64,000 nt of DNA. Origin: an uncultured Lachnospiraceae bacterium (GTDB lineage Bacteria > Bacillota > Clostridia > Lachnospirales > Lachnospiraceae). How positions within the stretch are numbered: position 1 is the stretch's first letter; every line of letters begins with the position of its first letter. Below, piece by piece: positions 8,194 through 16,508 of this stretch. Location of the stretch: NCBI GenBank assembly GCA_910587715.1, contig CAJUMV010000017.1, positions 1-64,000 on the forward strand. Reading direction: 5' to 3'. A program made the translations under genes and the position numbers. The notes below the pieces were generated by a model. That model saw only the letters and a program-made list of their open reading frames with translations. It did not search any database and was not told where the DNA came from.

Positions 8194-9945
8194 ATGAACA
8201 GGAGTGCGGTTTTACATATACCTATGTCTCAGTATGCTTTTGCAGCGGAGGAGGATGTGTTTGTCATTCGTCTGCGGACGGCAAAGGGGGATTTAGACGA
8301 GTGTGCACTTTTTTACGGTGACAGGGCATGTACGGTTTCACCTGTGCAGTTTACAAAGATTGGTATGGAAAGGCGGTATCAGGATGAATTGTTTGACTTC
8401 TATGAGGTGGCGATTGCTCCCTGTCCTGCGCGGATATGCTATTATTTTGAACTGAGGAAGGGGAAAGAAAGCATCTATTACTATGCGGACGCTTTTTATG
8501 AGGAGCTGCCTGATTTGGTTATGGCGGACGGGTTTGTCGTAGAGGGGCGCAGTGAATATTATCAGTATCCTTATATTCTGCGATCGGAAGTGCAGCGGCT
8601 GCCAGGGTGGTTTCAGGAAGCGGTGGTCTATAATATTTTTCCGGACAGCTTTGCTGATGGCGCAGGCAGTCTGTCCTGTCAATCCGGGGAAGTGAAGGGA
8701 ACGGACGGCAGGGTCAGTAGAAGGCGTCTGGGAGGTACGATTCGCGGCATTTTGGATAATTTGGACTATATCCGCAGCCTTGGATTCAACTGTCTGTATT
8801 TGAATCCGATTTTCCGTGCGGGAGAGTACCACAAGTATGATATTCTCGATTATTTTCATGTGGACCCCTGTATGGGAAGCGACGAGGATTTCCGTCTGCT
8901 GGTGGAGTCGGTCCATGCGCGCGGAATGCATATTATCATAGATGGTGTTTTTAATCATTGCAGCTGGTATTTTCCACAGTTTGAGGATGTGGTAAAAAAG
9001 GGGAAGGGCTCCCTTTATTGTGATTGGTTTTATGAGTTGGAGTTTCCGGTGCGGCGTCCCGATACGGAGAAGGAAACGCCGGGATATGCCTGCTTCGCCT
9101 ATGAGCGGAAAATGCCAAAGCTGAATACCGCCAATATTCATGTGCAGGATTATTTTGCGAGAGTGGGACGTTACTGGGTGGAGGAATTTCAGGTGGATGG
9201 CTGGCGGCTCGATGTTGCCAATGAAGTGGATAAAAATTTCTGGCGTAAATTCAGGGCGGCTGTGCGCTCCGCTAATTCGGAAGCCGTTCTGATTGGAGAG
9301 GTGTGGGAGAACGCGGAAGTCTGGTTGAAAGGAGATATGTTTGATTCTGTCATGAACTATGATTTCAGAAAACACTGCCGCGATTTTTTTGCCCTGCACA
9401 AAACGAGGGCGGACGGCTTTGCATGGGGGATGACGGATATGTTTCTGCGATACCCGGAACAGATAAGCAGGGGGCAGCTCAATCTTTTGGACAGTCATGA
9501 CGTTCCGCGCTTCTTCAGCCTGTGCGGGGAGGACTATGAGCGGTGGCAGGCTGCATTCCTGTATCTGTGCATGGCGCCGGGCGTACCGAGCGTATTTTAC
9601 GGAGATGAGTGTAAAATCAGCGGTATACGCGAGAACGATTACAGAAAAGCGATGCCGTGGGGAGAGGAGCACACGGAAACAGAGCAGTTTGTAAGGGCGG
9701 TAATCGGGATACGTCAAAAGTGGATTGAACCCTCTGCCGCGTGGCGTGTGACAGTGGCAGATGCGGCGGAAAACCTTCTGGTTTTTGAGAGAGCGGGAAA
9801 AAATCGGGTGAGGGTAATGATTCATCAGGGAGGAGACAAGGTGGATGTGACGTCGTATCTTGCAGGCGGAGAGATTTTGCTGCAGGAGAGAGTGGAGGGA
9901 AGCTGCCTTGGAAGGAACGGATTTGCGGTGTGCATATGCCCCTAA
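8194..9945 (+). CDS. GH13 alpha-amylase family enzyme (neopullulanase/cyclomaltodextrinase type)
   Basis: A protein of 583 residues without a signal peptide, so it is an intracellular maltodextrin-degrading enzyme. An N-terminal beta domain (about 1-130) precedes the catalytic barrel. Conserved regions are visible: DGVFNH (region I), DGWRLDVANEV with the nucleophile Asp (region II), IGEVW with the acid/base Glu (region III) and LLDSHDVPRF with the third Asp (region IV). The N-terminal domain together with SHD rather than NHD in region IV suits the neopullulanase, maltogenic amylase and cyclomaltodextrinase subfamily (GH13_20). It is last in the operon, so imported oligosaccharides would be cleaved in the cytoplasm. 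Confidence 0.9.
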   Translation: MNRSAVLHIPMSQYAFAAEEDVFVIRLRTAKGDLDECALFYGDRACTVSPVQFTKIGMERRYQDELFDFYEVAIAPCPARICYYFELRKGKESIYYYADAFYEELPDLVMADGFVVEGRSEYYQYPYILRSEVQRLPGWFQEAVVYNIFPDSFADGAGSLSCQSGEVKGTDGRVSRRRLGGTIRGILDNLDYIRSLGFNCLYLNPIFRAGEYHKYDILDYFHVDPCMGSDEDFRLLVESVHARGMHIIIDGVFNHCSWYFPQFEDVVKKGKGSLYCDWFYELEFPVRRPDTEKETPGYACFAYERKMPKLNTANIHVQDYFARVGRYWVEEFQVDGWRLDVANEVDKNFWRKFRAAVRSANSEAVLIGEVWENAEVWLKGDMFDSVMNYDFRKHCRDFFALHKTRADGFAWGMTDMFLRYPEQISRGQLNLLDSHDVPRFFSLCGEDYERWQAAFLYLCMAPGVPSVFYGDECKISGIRENDYRKAMPWGEEHTETEQFVRAVIGIRQKWIEPSAAWRVTVADAAENLLVFERAGKNRVRVMIHQGGDKVDVTSYLAGGEILLQERVEGSCLGRNGFAVCICP

Positions 9946-9956
9946 AAATGAGGAGT

Positions 9957-9982
9957 GCCCGAGCGCCTTTCGGCACCCGGGC
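9957..9982 (+). terminator. Likely terminator hairpin of the sugar operon
   Basis: Nested arms GCCCG...GCC-tttc-GGC...CGGGC just after the GH13 stop codon. The following tract is AT-rich but is not a clean T-run, so termination may be partial. Confidence 0.5.
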
Positions 9983-10125
9983 TATTATGAAAAAATTTAT
10001 CTATGTGTACGATAGTTACACGACATCTCGTGTTGTTTTGTATAAATTGAGTATACTTCTTGAATGTGAACAAATTATGAACAAAGTGTAAAGATATAGT
10101 AAATATTTATAAATATGTAAAAAAT

Positions 10126-10168
10126 GAGAGAACAATTATGTGCAAATTGCATAAACGTCTCTCTTTTT
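10126..10168 (+). terminator. Hairpin plus T5, terminator-like
   Basis: GAGAGA (10126-10131) pairs with TCTCTC (10158-10163), with an inner dyad ATGTGCaaattGCAT, and TTTTT follows. It lies about 180 bases past the end of the previous gene, so it may terminate a short untranslated RNA. Confidence 0.45.
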
Positions 10169-10260
10169 CGCTGTTGTCATAAAGGCGGAAAGATGATAAA
10201 ATGCAGACATGGTTTTTCTGTTTTGCGGCAAACATAGAGATAAAGGAAACGGAGACAGGC

Positions 10261-10782
10261 ATGGATACTTTTATAGATAAGCTGGCACAGAAGAAAAATG
10301 CACAGGAGATGATTCGCGCGAACTCCGCTGCGGAAGCGGCGAAGATGGATCAGATGCAGAAACAGATGAAGGCGTACGATGAGCTGATGCAGGAAATCCG
10401 CAGGGTAAATATCAAGACCGCGGAGAATGTGGACAATGTGCGTGACGTGCTGACACAGTGCATGGAAAAGCTGGAAGCGCTGGAGACGGAGAGTGGGCAG
10501 GCGGAGGACGTGGAAAAGCAGCTTGCCGGAATCAGGAGTCTTTTAGAGGAGCGGCTGGCGCAGTCCGAGGAGTTCATGCACAGGGAAAACGTCAAGGTAT
10601 ACCGCAACGTGCAGGCGGCGTTTACCGAGGAGTTTGCCAAGCAGGCTGAACAGGAAAAAACGGCAAAGGGGCGGGGGACGCCGCTGTGGCTTTCCATTGT
10701 GATTCTGGTGGGCGTGATAGTCGATATCGCGGTCACGCTTGTTCCGCTTGCTCTTAACATGATGAATGTGAAATGGTTTTGA
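10261..10782 (+). CDS. Coiled-coil protein with a C-terminal membrane anchor, function unknown
   Basis: A protein of 173 residues. Residues about 1-135 are highly charged, helical and heptad-like (KMDQMQKQMKAYDELMQEIRRVN, EKLEALETESGQAEDVEKQL). Residues about 148-170 are a single hydrophobic helix (LWLSIVILVGVIVDIAVTLVPLALNM) with only a few residues after it. That is a tail-anchored layout with the coiled coil in the cytoplasm. I chose the ATG at 10261 because GGAG lies upstream; the frame from 10201 adds an unrelated Cys/Phe-rich leader. No family is recognised. The neighbour is a membrane-anchored cell-wall hydrolase, so a cell-envelope role is possible. Confidence 0.7.
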   Translation: MDTFIDKLAQKKNAQEMIRANSAAEAAKMDQMQKQMKAYDELMQEIRRVNIKTAENVDNVRDVLTQCMEKLEALETESGQAEDVEKQLAGIRSLLEERLAQSEEFMHRENVKVYRNVQAAFTEEFAKQAEQEKTAKGRGTPLWLSIVILVGVIVDIAVTLVPLALNMMNVKWF

Positions 10783-10827
10783 GGTTAAGCTAAAAAAGAC
10801 CACTAAGAAAAAACGAATGTTATCCTT

Positions 10828-12411
10828 ATGAAAATATTGAGCAGACATTATAAAAAAATGAAAATTGCATATATTAAGGTTGCGGTGTTTGCAAGCATTG
10901 CGGCAGCCTTTTTCCTACCCTGCTTTCAACCGCTTGAAAGCGAAGGGGACAACCTCTTTACGGTATATTTAAACGGGATGCCGATAGGCGTGATGGGGGA
11001 TGTCGAGGAAGCGGACGAGTGTCTGATCGCGGCGAGAAAAACGCTTGCGGCAAGCAGTGACGAGATGGTGCTTGCGGAGAGTGACATAAGCTGGGAAGGG
11101 GAAGAGGTGCTTTGGGGCGCCGTAGATGACAAGAGTGTCATAACTGCGAATATGCTCGCTGCGCTGCGGGGCAGCGTGAAAGAAACCCTGAACCGTTCCT
11201 ATACCGTGAAGATCAACGAGTACACGGTGAATCTGGCGAGTACGCAGGAGGTGCTTGCGCTTTTGCAGGCTTCCATCAAAAAATATGACAGCGGCAATCA
11301 CTATTACGCGGATCTCGTGATGGACTCCGACAGAGAGCTTAACGTGCTGACGACGCAGATATATTCGGCAAAGGAGCAGAAGGAAGAAGCGGAGGAAGCG
11401 GAGGAGACGATGACCAGCGCGGGCATTAACGCGGTGCTGGATGATATTTTCGCGGATATCGAGCCGGCTTCGGAGAAAGAGTTTTCCGATTATGAGCTGG
11501 GGCTTCTGGATCTGAACTTCGGTGACACGGTGGAAGTGGTGGAGTCCTATCTGCTGGATGATGAGTTGACACCGCTTGAGCAGGCAATCGACGAAGTGAC
11601 GAAGGATCAGGAAAAGGAACAGATTTATGAGGTGGTGGCAGGGGACACGCTCTCCCAGATTGCCGAAAAAAATGAGATACCTTTGGCTGAGCTGATTGCC
11701 ATGAACGAGACGATAGAGGATGAAAACTCTATGATCCGCGTGGGCGACGAGCTGATCGTGACCGTGCCGGAGCCGGAGCTTTCCGTAGAGCGCACGGAGC
11801 AGATGTACTATGAAGAGGATTACGAGGCGGACGTTATCTATGTAGATAACGACGACTGGTATACGAACCAGACGCAGACGCTGCAGGAGCCTTCTGCGGG
11901 TCACCGCAAGGTGGTGGCGGATGTGTCCTATCGCAACAAGGAGGAGGTTTCCCGGGAAATTCTGAAGGAGGAAATCACTTATGCGGCTGTGCCTAAAATT
12001 GTGGAGCGCGGCACGAAGATTCCGCCCACTTATCTGAAGCCCATTTCGGGTGGAAGGTTTACTTCCGGATTCGGCAGGCGGAAAGCGCCGACAAGAGGGG
12101 CGAGCACCTACCATAAGGGGATAGACTGGGCGACACCGGTAGGCACGGCAGTCATGGCTTCCTGTACGGGAACCGTTGCAAAGGCAGGCTGGGGACGCGG
12201 CTACGGCTATGTGGTCTATATTAACCATGCGGACGGCAGGCAGACCCGTTACGGGCATTTGAGCAAGGTGCTGGTAAAACAGGGACAGACGGTGAGTCAG
12301 GGACAGAAGATTGCCCTGAGCGGAAATACGGGCGTAAGTACGGGACCGCATATTCACTTTGAAATCCTCATAAACGGGACGCAGGTGAACCCGTTTGACT
12401 ATCTGAATTAA
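10828..12411 (+). CDS. LysM-G5-M23 peptidase, cell-wall hydrolase
   Basis: A protein of 527 residues. Residues about 11-32 are an N-terminal membrane anchor or signal. A helical region with an acidic stretch (KEQKEEAEEAEETMTS) follows. A LysM domain lies near residues 268-312 (YEVVAGDTLSQIAEKNEIPLAEL), a G5 domain near 345-395 (HRKVVADVSYRNKEEV...IVERGT), and an M23 metallopeptidase domain from about 405 to the end. Zinc-ligand motifs are HKGIDW and HIHFE; the intervening YGHLSK is also typical. M23 enzymes cut peptidoglycan cross-bridges, as in spore or division remodelling. The start is uncertain: no good ribosome site precedes 10828, and an in-frame ATG at 10858 is an alternative. Confidence 0.9.
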   Translation: MKILSRHYKKMKIAYIKVAVFASIAAAFFLPCFQPLESEGDNLFTVYLNGMPIGVMGDVEEADECLIAARKTLAASSDEMVLAESDISWEGEEVLWGAVDDKSVITANMLAALRGSVKETLNRSYTVKINEYTVNLASTQEVLALLQASIKKYDSGNHYYADLVMDSDRELNVLTTQIYSAKEQKEEAEEAEETMTSAGINAVLDDIFADIEPASEKEFSDYELGLLDLNFGDTVEVVESYLLDDELTPLEQAIDEVTKDQEKEQIYEVVAGDTLSQIAEKNEIPLAELIAMNETIEDENSMIRVGDELIVTVPEPELSVERTEQMYYEEDYEADVIYVDNDDWYTNQTQTLQEPSAGHRKVVADVSYRNKEEVSREILKEEITYAAVPKIVERGTKIPPTYLKPISGGRFTSGFGRRKAPTRGASTYHKGIDWATPVGTAVMASCTGTVAKAGWGRGYGYVVYINHADGRQTRYGHLSKVLVKQGQTVSQGQKIALSGNTGVSTGPHIHFEILINGTQVNPFDYLN

Positions 12412-12456
12412 TAGTTCAGCCATGCATTGCGAATGGTGCGTGCTGAACAGCGGGGG

Positions 12457-12484
12457 TTTACAAACCTCCAAAATCTGGTATACT
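12457..12484 (+). promoter_or_regulatory. Promoter of murA
   Basis: TTTACA (12457-12462), a 16-base spacer and an extended -10, TGgTATACT (ending 12484), about 50 bases before the murA start. Confidence 0.5.
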
Positions 12485-12533
12485 GTATTTTAATGTTTGA
12501 GTTTTTTCGATGAAGAAAGGCAAGTAAACATAG

Positions 12534-13826
12534 ATGGAACAATATGCGATTAAAGGTGGGAATCCGTTAGTCGGCGAGGTGGAGATCAGCGGTGCGAAAA
12601 ATGCGGCGCTGGCGATTCTTGCGGCTGCCATTATGACGGACGAAACCGTATTGATAGAGAATGTGCCTGACGTCAGAGACACCAATGTCATGATGCAGGC
12701 TATGGAAAGCATTGGCGTAGTGATTAACCGCATAGACAGACATACGGTAAAAATCAATGCTTCACAGGTTAACGCTCTTGTGATTGAGGGCGACTATATT
12801 AAAAAAATCAGAGCATCCTATTATCTGTTAGGTTCTCTGCTTGGCAAATACAGCAAGGCGGAGGTGGTTCTGCCGGGCGGCTGTAATATCGGGCTGCGCC
12901 CCATCGACCAGCATATCAAGGGCTTTCGTGCGCTTGGCGCCACGGTCGGAATCGGCTACGGACGCATCAGTGCGGAGGCGCCAAAGCTGAAAGGAAACCA
13001 TATCTACATGGATGTGGTGACTGTGGGCGCGACTATGAATGTGATGATGGCGGCAGTCATGGCGGAGGGAACTACCGTGATTGAGAACGCGGCGAAGGAA
13101 CCTCATGTCGTTGATTTGGCGAACTTTTTGAACAGTATGGGTGCGAATATCAAAGGCGCAGGTACGGATGTGATTCGTATTAAGGGCGTGGCGAAGCTGC
13201 ATGGGACGGAGTATGGCATTATTCCCGACCAGATTGAGGCGGGCACGTTTATGTTCGCGGCGGCGGTGACGAAGGGCGATGTGACGGTGAAGAATGTGAT
13301 CCCGAAGCATTTGGAGTCCATCAGCGCGAAGCTTTTGGAGATTGGCTGTGAGATTGAGGAGTCCGACGACGCCGTGCGTGTGGTGGCGGCGAAGCCCTTG
13401 GGACACACCCATGTAAAGACGCTGCCTTACCCCGGATTTCCCACGGATATGCAGCCGCAGATTACGGTGGCATTGGGACTTTCCGCCGGCACCAGCATTG
13501 TGACGGAGAGTATTTTTGAGAATCGGTTTAAATATGTGGACGAGCTGACCTGCATGGGCGCGAACATCAAGGTGGAGAGCAATACCGCAATCATTGACGG
13601 CGTGTCCAAATATACCGGAGCGCATATTACCGCGCCGGATTTGCGGGCGGGTGCGGCGCTTGTGATTGCGGCGTTGGCGGCGGATGGTATCAGTACGGTG
13701 GACGACATTAAATATATTCAGCGTGGTTATGAGGACTTCCATTTAAAGCTGCAGCGTCTGGGAGCGCAGATTGATTTGGTGACCACGGACAGGGAGCTGC
13801 AGAAGTTCAAATTAAAGGTCGGCTGA
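12534..13826 (+). CDS. murA: UDP-N-acetylglucosamine 1-carboxyvinyltransferase
   Basis: An enzyme of 430 residues that transfers enolpyruvate from PEP to UDP-GlcNAc, the first committed step of peptidoglycan synthesis. The N-terminal ISGAKNAALAIL motif and the catalytic loop PGGCNIGLRPIDQHIKGF are present; its Cys (about residue 118) is the fosfomycin target. The C-terminal half has GFPTDMQPQ and the FENRFKYVDEL motif of EPSP-synthase-like folds. Firmicutes often carry two paralogues (MurA/MurZ) and this cannot be told apart here. It follows the M23 hydrolase gene and has its own promoter. Confidence 0.95.
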   Translation: MEQYAIKGGNPLVGEVEISGAKNAALAILAAAIMTDETVLIENVPDVRDTNVMMQAMESIGVVINRIDRHTVKINASQVNALVIEGDYIKKIRASYYLLGSLLGKYSKAEVVLPGGCNIGLRPIDQHIKGFRALGATVGIGYGRISAEAPKLKGNHIYMDVVTVGATMNVMMAAVMAEGTTVIENAAKEPHVVDLANFLNSMGANIKGAGTDVIRIKGVAKLHGTEYGIIPDQIEAGTFMFAAAVTKGDVTVKNVIPKHLESISAKLLEIGCEIEESDDAVRVVAAKPLGHTHVKTLPYPGFPTDMQPQITVALGLSAGTSIVTESIFENRFKYVDELTCMGANIKVESNTAIIDGVSKYTGAHITAPDLRAGAALVIAALAADGISTVDDIKYIQRGYEDFHLKLQRLGAQIDLVTTDRELQKFKLKVG

Positions 13827-13886
13827 CCGGAAACCGGCTGGCGGGTGCGCATCGTCCCGGCTCGTAAAAAAGTTGGCATCTGGGGC

Positions 13887-13915
13887 TTGACAGAGCCGCT
13901 ATGCTGGTGTATCTT
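13887..13915 (+). promoter_or_regulatory. Promoter of the SAM-riboswitch/metK transcript
   Basis: TTGACA (13887-13892), a 17-base spacer and TATCTT (13910-13915), placing transcription start about 25 bases before the riboswitch P1 stem. Confidence 0.65.
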
Positions 13916-13948
13916 TGTTTTAGATAAATTTCATATTGTAATATCTTT

Positions 13949-14061
13949 CTCTTATTCAGAGTGGTGGAGATACATAGGATCGATGAAGCCACGGCAACCC
14001 CTGTCAAGGAAGGTGCCAACCTGAGCGAAGCTGTTAGCGCAGCATGATCGAACAATAAGAG
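13949..14061 (+). ncRNA. SAM-I (S-box) riboswitch aptamer
   Basis: The P1 stem pairs CTCTTATT (13949-13956) with AATAAGAG (14054-14061). Inside are the S-box hallmarks: AGAGTGGTGGAGA, GGATCGATGAAGCC, CGGCAACC, AAGGTGCCAACC and the closing TGATCGAACAATAAG. It binds S-adenosylmethionine and controls the gene for SAM synthetase directly downstream. The 3' P1 strand AATAAG can instead pair with CTTATT at 14088-14093 of the terminator, which gives the expected switch: with SAM bound, P1 forms and the terminator is free. Confidence 0.93.
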
Positions 14062-14085
14062 GATTTGGTGGTTGTATGTCGAGTC

Positions 14086-14120
14086 CCCTTATTTCGAAGA
14101 GAAATAAGAGGGCTTTTCTT
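14086..14120 (+). terminator. Riboswitch-controlled terminator before metK
   Basis: CCCTTATTTC (14086-14095), the loop gaaga, then GAAATAAG-a-GGG (14101-14112) followed by CTTTTCTT. Its left arm overlaps the sequence that can pair with the riboswitch P1 3' strand. Confidence 0.85.
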
Positions 14121-14160
14121 ATTATATTTAAAAATATAAAACAAAAAAAGGAGAGGAAAA

Positions 14161-15342
14161 ATGGAGAAAAGATTATTTACATCCGAGTCTGTAACTGAGG
14201 GGCATCCCGACAAAGTCTGCGATGCGATTTCTGACGCGATCTTAGACGCCTGCATGGAAAAGGATCCCATGAGCCGTGTGGCTTGTGAGACGGCGGTCTG
14301 CACCGGCTTCGTGCTGGTGACCGGTGAGATTACCACTAATGCGTATGTAGATATGCAGAAAATCGTGCGAGATACCGTGAAGGAAATCGGTTATACCAAG
14401 TCCGAGTATGGTTTTGACGGCAACACCTGCGCGGTGTTTGTAGCGATTGACGAGCAGTCGGCGGATATTGCGATGGGCGTGGACAAGGCTCTGGAAGCGA
14501 AAAAGGGCGAGCAAACGGACGATTTGGACACGGGCGCGGGCGATCAGGGCATGATGTTCGGCTATGCGACCAACGAGACGGAGGAGTACATGCCTTATCC
14601 GATTTCACTGGCACATAAGCTGGCAAAGAAGCTGACGGAAGTCCGTAAGGACGGCATTCTCAAGTATTTAAGACCCGACGGCAAGAGTCAGGTTTCCGTG
14701 GAGTACGACGAGGCGGGTAAGCCGGTTCGCCTGGAAGCGGTCGTGCTGTCTACCCAGCATGACGATGACGTGACGCAGGAGCAGATTCACGAGGATATCA
14801 AAAAGTATGTGTTTGACCCCGTTCTGCCGAAGGAGCTGATTGACGATAAGACCAAGTTTTTCATCAATCCTACGGGACGTTTCGTAATCGGCGGTCCTCA
14901 CGGCGACGCGGGACTGACGGGACGTAAGATTATTGTGGACACCTACGGCGGATATGCACGTCACGGCGGCGGCGCATTTTCCGGCAAGGACTGCACGAAG
15001 GTGGACCGCTCCGCAGCTTACGCGGCGCGCTATGTGGCGAAGAACATTGTGGCGGCGGGCATTGCGGACAAGTGCGAGATTCAGCTTTCTTACGCCATCG
15101 GTGTGGCACAGCCTACTTCTATTATGGTAGATACCTTCGGTACGGGTAAGGTTGCGGATGAAAAACTCGTGGAAATTGTGCGCGAGAATTTTGACTTGAG
15201 ACCCGCGGGCATCATCAAGATGCTTGACCTTCGCCGTCCGATTTACAAGCAGACCGCGGCATACGGACATTTCGGCAGAAACGACTTGGATTTGCCATGG
15301 GAGAAGCTTGACAAGGTGGATGCGCTTAAGAAATATTTATAA
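14161..15342 (+). CDS. metK: S-adenosylmethionine synthetase
   Basis: An enzyme of 393 residues that makes SAM from methionine and ATP. Signature motifs are TSESVTEGHPDKVCDAISDAILDA at the N-terminus, GAGDQGMMFGYA in the middle, and the phosphate-binding GGHAYGGGAFSGKD-like stretch, here GYARHGGGAFSGKDCTKVDRSAAYAARY. Full length for the family. The Shine-Dalgarno GGAGAGG is correctly spaced at 14150-14156. It is a single-gene unit under the upstream SAM-I riboswitch and ends in its own terminator. Confidence 0.97.
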   Translation: MEKRLFTSESVTEGHPDKVCDAISDAILDACMEKDPMSRVACETAVCTGFVLVTGEITTNAYVDMQKIVRDTVKEIGYTKSEYGFDGNTCAVFVAIDEQSADIAMGVDKALEAKKGEQTDDLDTGAGDQGMMFGYATNETEEYMPYPISLAHKLAKKLTEVRKDGILKYLRPDGKSQVSVEYDEAGKPVRLEAVVLSTQHDDDVTQEQIHEDIKKYVFDPVLPKELIDDKTKFFINPTGRFVIGGPHGDAGLTGRKIIVDTYGGYARHGGGAFSGKDCTKVDRSAAYAARYVAKNIVAAGIADKCEIQLSYAIGVAQPTSIMVDTFGTGKVADEKLVEIVRENFDLRPAGIIKMLDLRRPIYKQTAAYGHFGRNDLDLPWEKLDKVDALKKYL

Positions 15343-15353
15343 TCAGGTGACGT

Positions 15354-15385
15354 GCGCTCCGGGGGAGAATCCTCCGGGGCGTTTT
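15354..15385 (+). terminator. Terminator of metK
   Basis: CGCTCCGGGGG, the loop agaat, CCTCCGGGGCG, then TTTT (15382-15385): a GC-rich hairpin just after the metK stop. Confidence 0.8.
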
Positions 15386-15398
15386 CGTATGTTACTAA

Positions 15399-15427
15399 TT
15401 GACCAAATTATGGATTCCATGTAAAAT
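15399..15427 (+). promoter_or_regulatory. Promoter of the FecR/CHASE2-cyclase operon
   Basis: TTGACC (15399-15404), a 17-base spacer and TAAAAT (15422-15427), leaving a leader of about 80 bases before the first gene. Confidence 0.6.
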
Positions 15428-15516
15428 ATTGTAATAGAAATGGCGATATAAATATAGAAGTGTGTGTATTATGAAAACGGTCTGCGTTTCAAGTGTGAGA
15501 ACTGGAGGCGGTGAAT

Positions 15517-16494
15517 ATGTACGGAAATCGAAAAAAGGCAGCGGCATTGGGCCTGGCAGTGGCACTCGGGTGTATGATGCCCATGAGCACGATGCTGGCG
15601 GCGGAGGATGACGCGGAGAATGCGGTAAGCTCTGTCTCGGATAATGATGTGCTTTATGAGGAAGAGAATGTCAGCATCTTTGCGGCAGAGGAAATAGAGC
15701 CGGCAGCGGAGATAAAAGAGGCGGAGACTTCACAGGAACAGAATGCGCCGGAGATTACCATTACAAGGGATGGAAACAACAGCACCTGTAGTCTGGGCGG
15801 TAAGATTACCTTTGAATATGTCAATCATTGGGGACCGCGATTGGAGATATCCGTAAGCCAGAGTGGACAGGCGGTTTCTGTTTTTTGGTATAAGGAAAAT
15901 GTGACGGACTTGGAAGCAGAAGCGAAAACGGAAGAACAGATGGATTCTTTGGGCTGGACAGAGCAACAGTCCGCGTCCGAAAGTATTCTTCTCTCGCAGG
16001 ATGGGGCTTATGTCGTATATGTAAAAGTGGAAGCGGAAGGACAGAAATATTACGCGCGTTCCAGCGGAATCGTGGCAGACACACAGAAACCTGTGATAAA
16101 GGGCGTCGAGTCCGGAAAGACCTATCCGGAGGGTACGCTGTTTCAGGTGGAGGATGCCAACCTTGATTATGTGCTGGTGAATGAGCAGCCGGCAGCGCCT
16201 GAAAACGGGAATTATAAGGTGGCGGCAAACGGCACGTCCTGCATGATTCGGGCAAGGGACAAGGCGGGTAACGAGGAGACTTGCAGCGTTACCGTATTCG
16301 GCAGTGAGACGCCGGGACCGGAAACACCGGATGACAGTAATGTCATTTTGGAGAGCGGTGAATATGCGCTGAAAGCGGGTGTGAAATATCATCTGGGAGC
16401 AGGAAGCTGGAAAGTCGGCGGCGACAAGTCGGTTTATCAGGGTGGCATTGATTTTTATGTAACGGCGGACGGCAGTTATCAATTTACGAAATAG
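15517..16494 (+). CDS. Secreted Ig-like domain protein, function unknown
   Basis: A protein of 325 residues with a Sec signal peptide (basic MYGNRKKAAALGLAVALG, cleavage likely after STMLA). An acidic low-complexity region (about 30-80) leads into beta-rich repeats. One ends in RARDKAGNEETCSVTVFG, the typical edge of bacterial Ig-like or adhesin modules, preceded by DTQKPVIKGVESGKTYPEGTLFQVEDANLDYV. A Pro-rich hinge (ETPGPETPDD) precedes a last small beta domain. The ATG at 15517 is favoured over GTG 15511 by GGAGG at 15504-15508. No sorting signal or membrane helix is present. It is 14 bases before the FecR gene, so an extracellular partner of the FecR/CHASE2 sensor is plausible but unproven. 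Confidence 0.75.
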   Translation: MYGNRKKAAALGLAVALGCMMPMSTMLAAEDDAENAVSSVSDNDVLYEEENVSIFAAEEIEPAAEIKEAETSQEQNAPEITITRDGNNSTCSLGGKITFEYVNHWGPRLEISVSQSGQAVSVFWYKENVTDLEAEAKTEEQMDSLGWTEQQSASESILLSQDGAYVVYVKVEAEGQKYYARSSGIVADTQKPVIKGVESGKTYPEGTLFQVEDANLDYVLVNEQPAAPENGNYKVAANGTSCMIRARDKAGNEETCSVTVFGSETPGPETPDDSNVILESGEYALKAGVKYHLGAGSWKVGGDKSVYQGGIDFYVTADGSYQFTK

Positions 16495-16508
16495 GGGCGT
16501 GTCGGATC

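Larger units (their letters stand above)
9946..10260. other. Gene-free AT-rich region with two hairpins
   Basis: This 315-base gap holds a terminator-like hairpin for the sugar operon (9957-9982), a long AT-rich stretch with no convincing coding frame, and a second hairpin with a T-run (10126-10168). I see no RNA gene of known type. Confidence 0.5.

Noticed and set aside
8338..9825. 495-codon open frame on the minus strand opposite the GH13 gene
   Set aside because: No ribosome site and no domain. All catalytic motifs are on the plus strand.
10969..12471. 500-codon open frame on the minus strand opposite the M23 peptidase gene
   Set aside because: His/Arg/Leu-rich composition typical of an antisense shadow of a GC-biased gene. 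The plus-strand gene has clear LysM, G5 and M23 domains.
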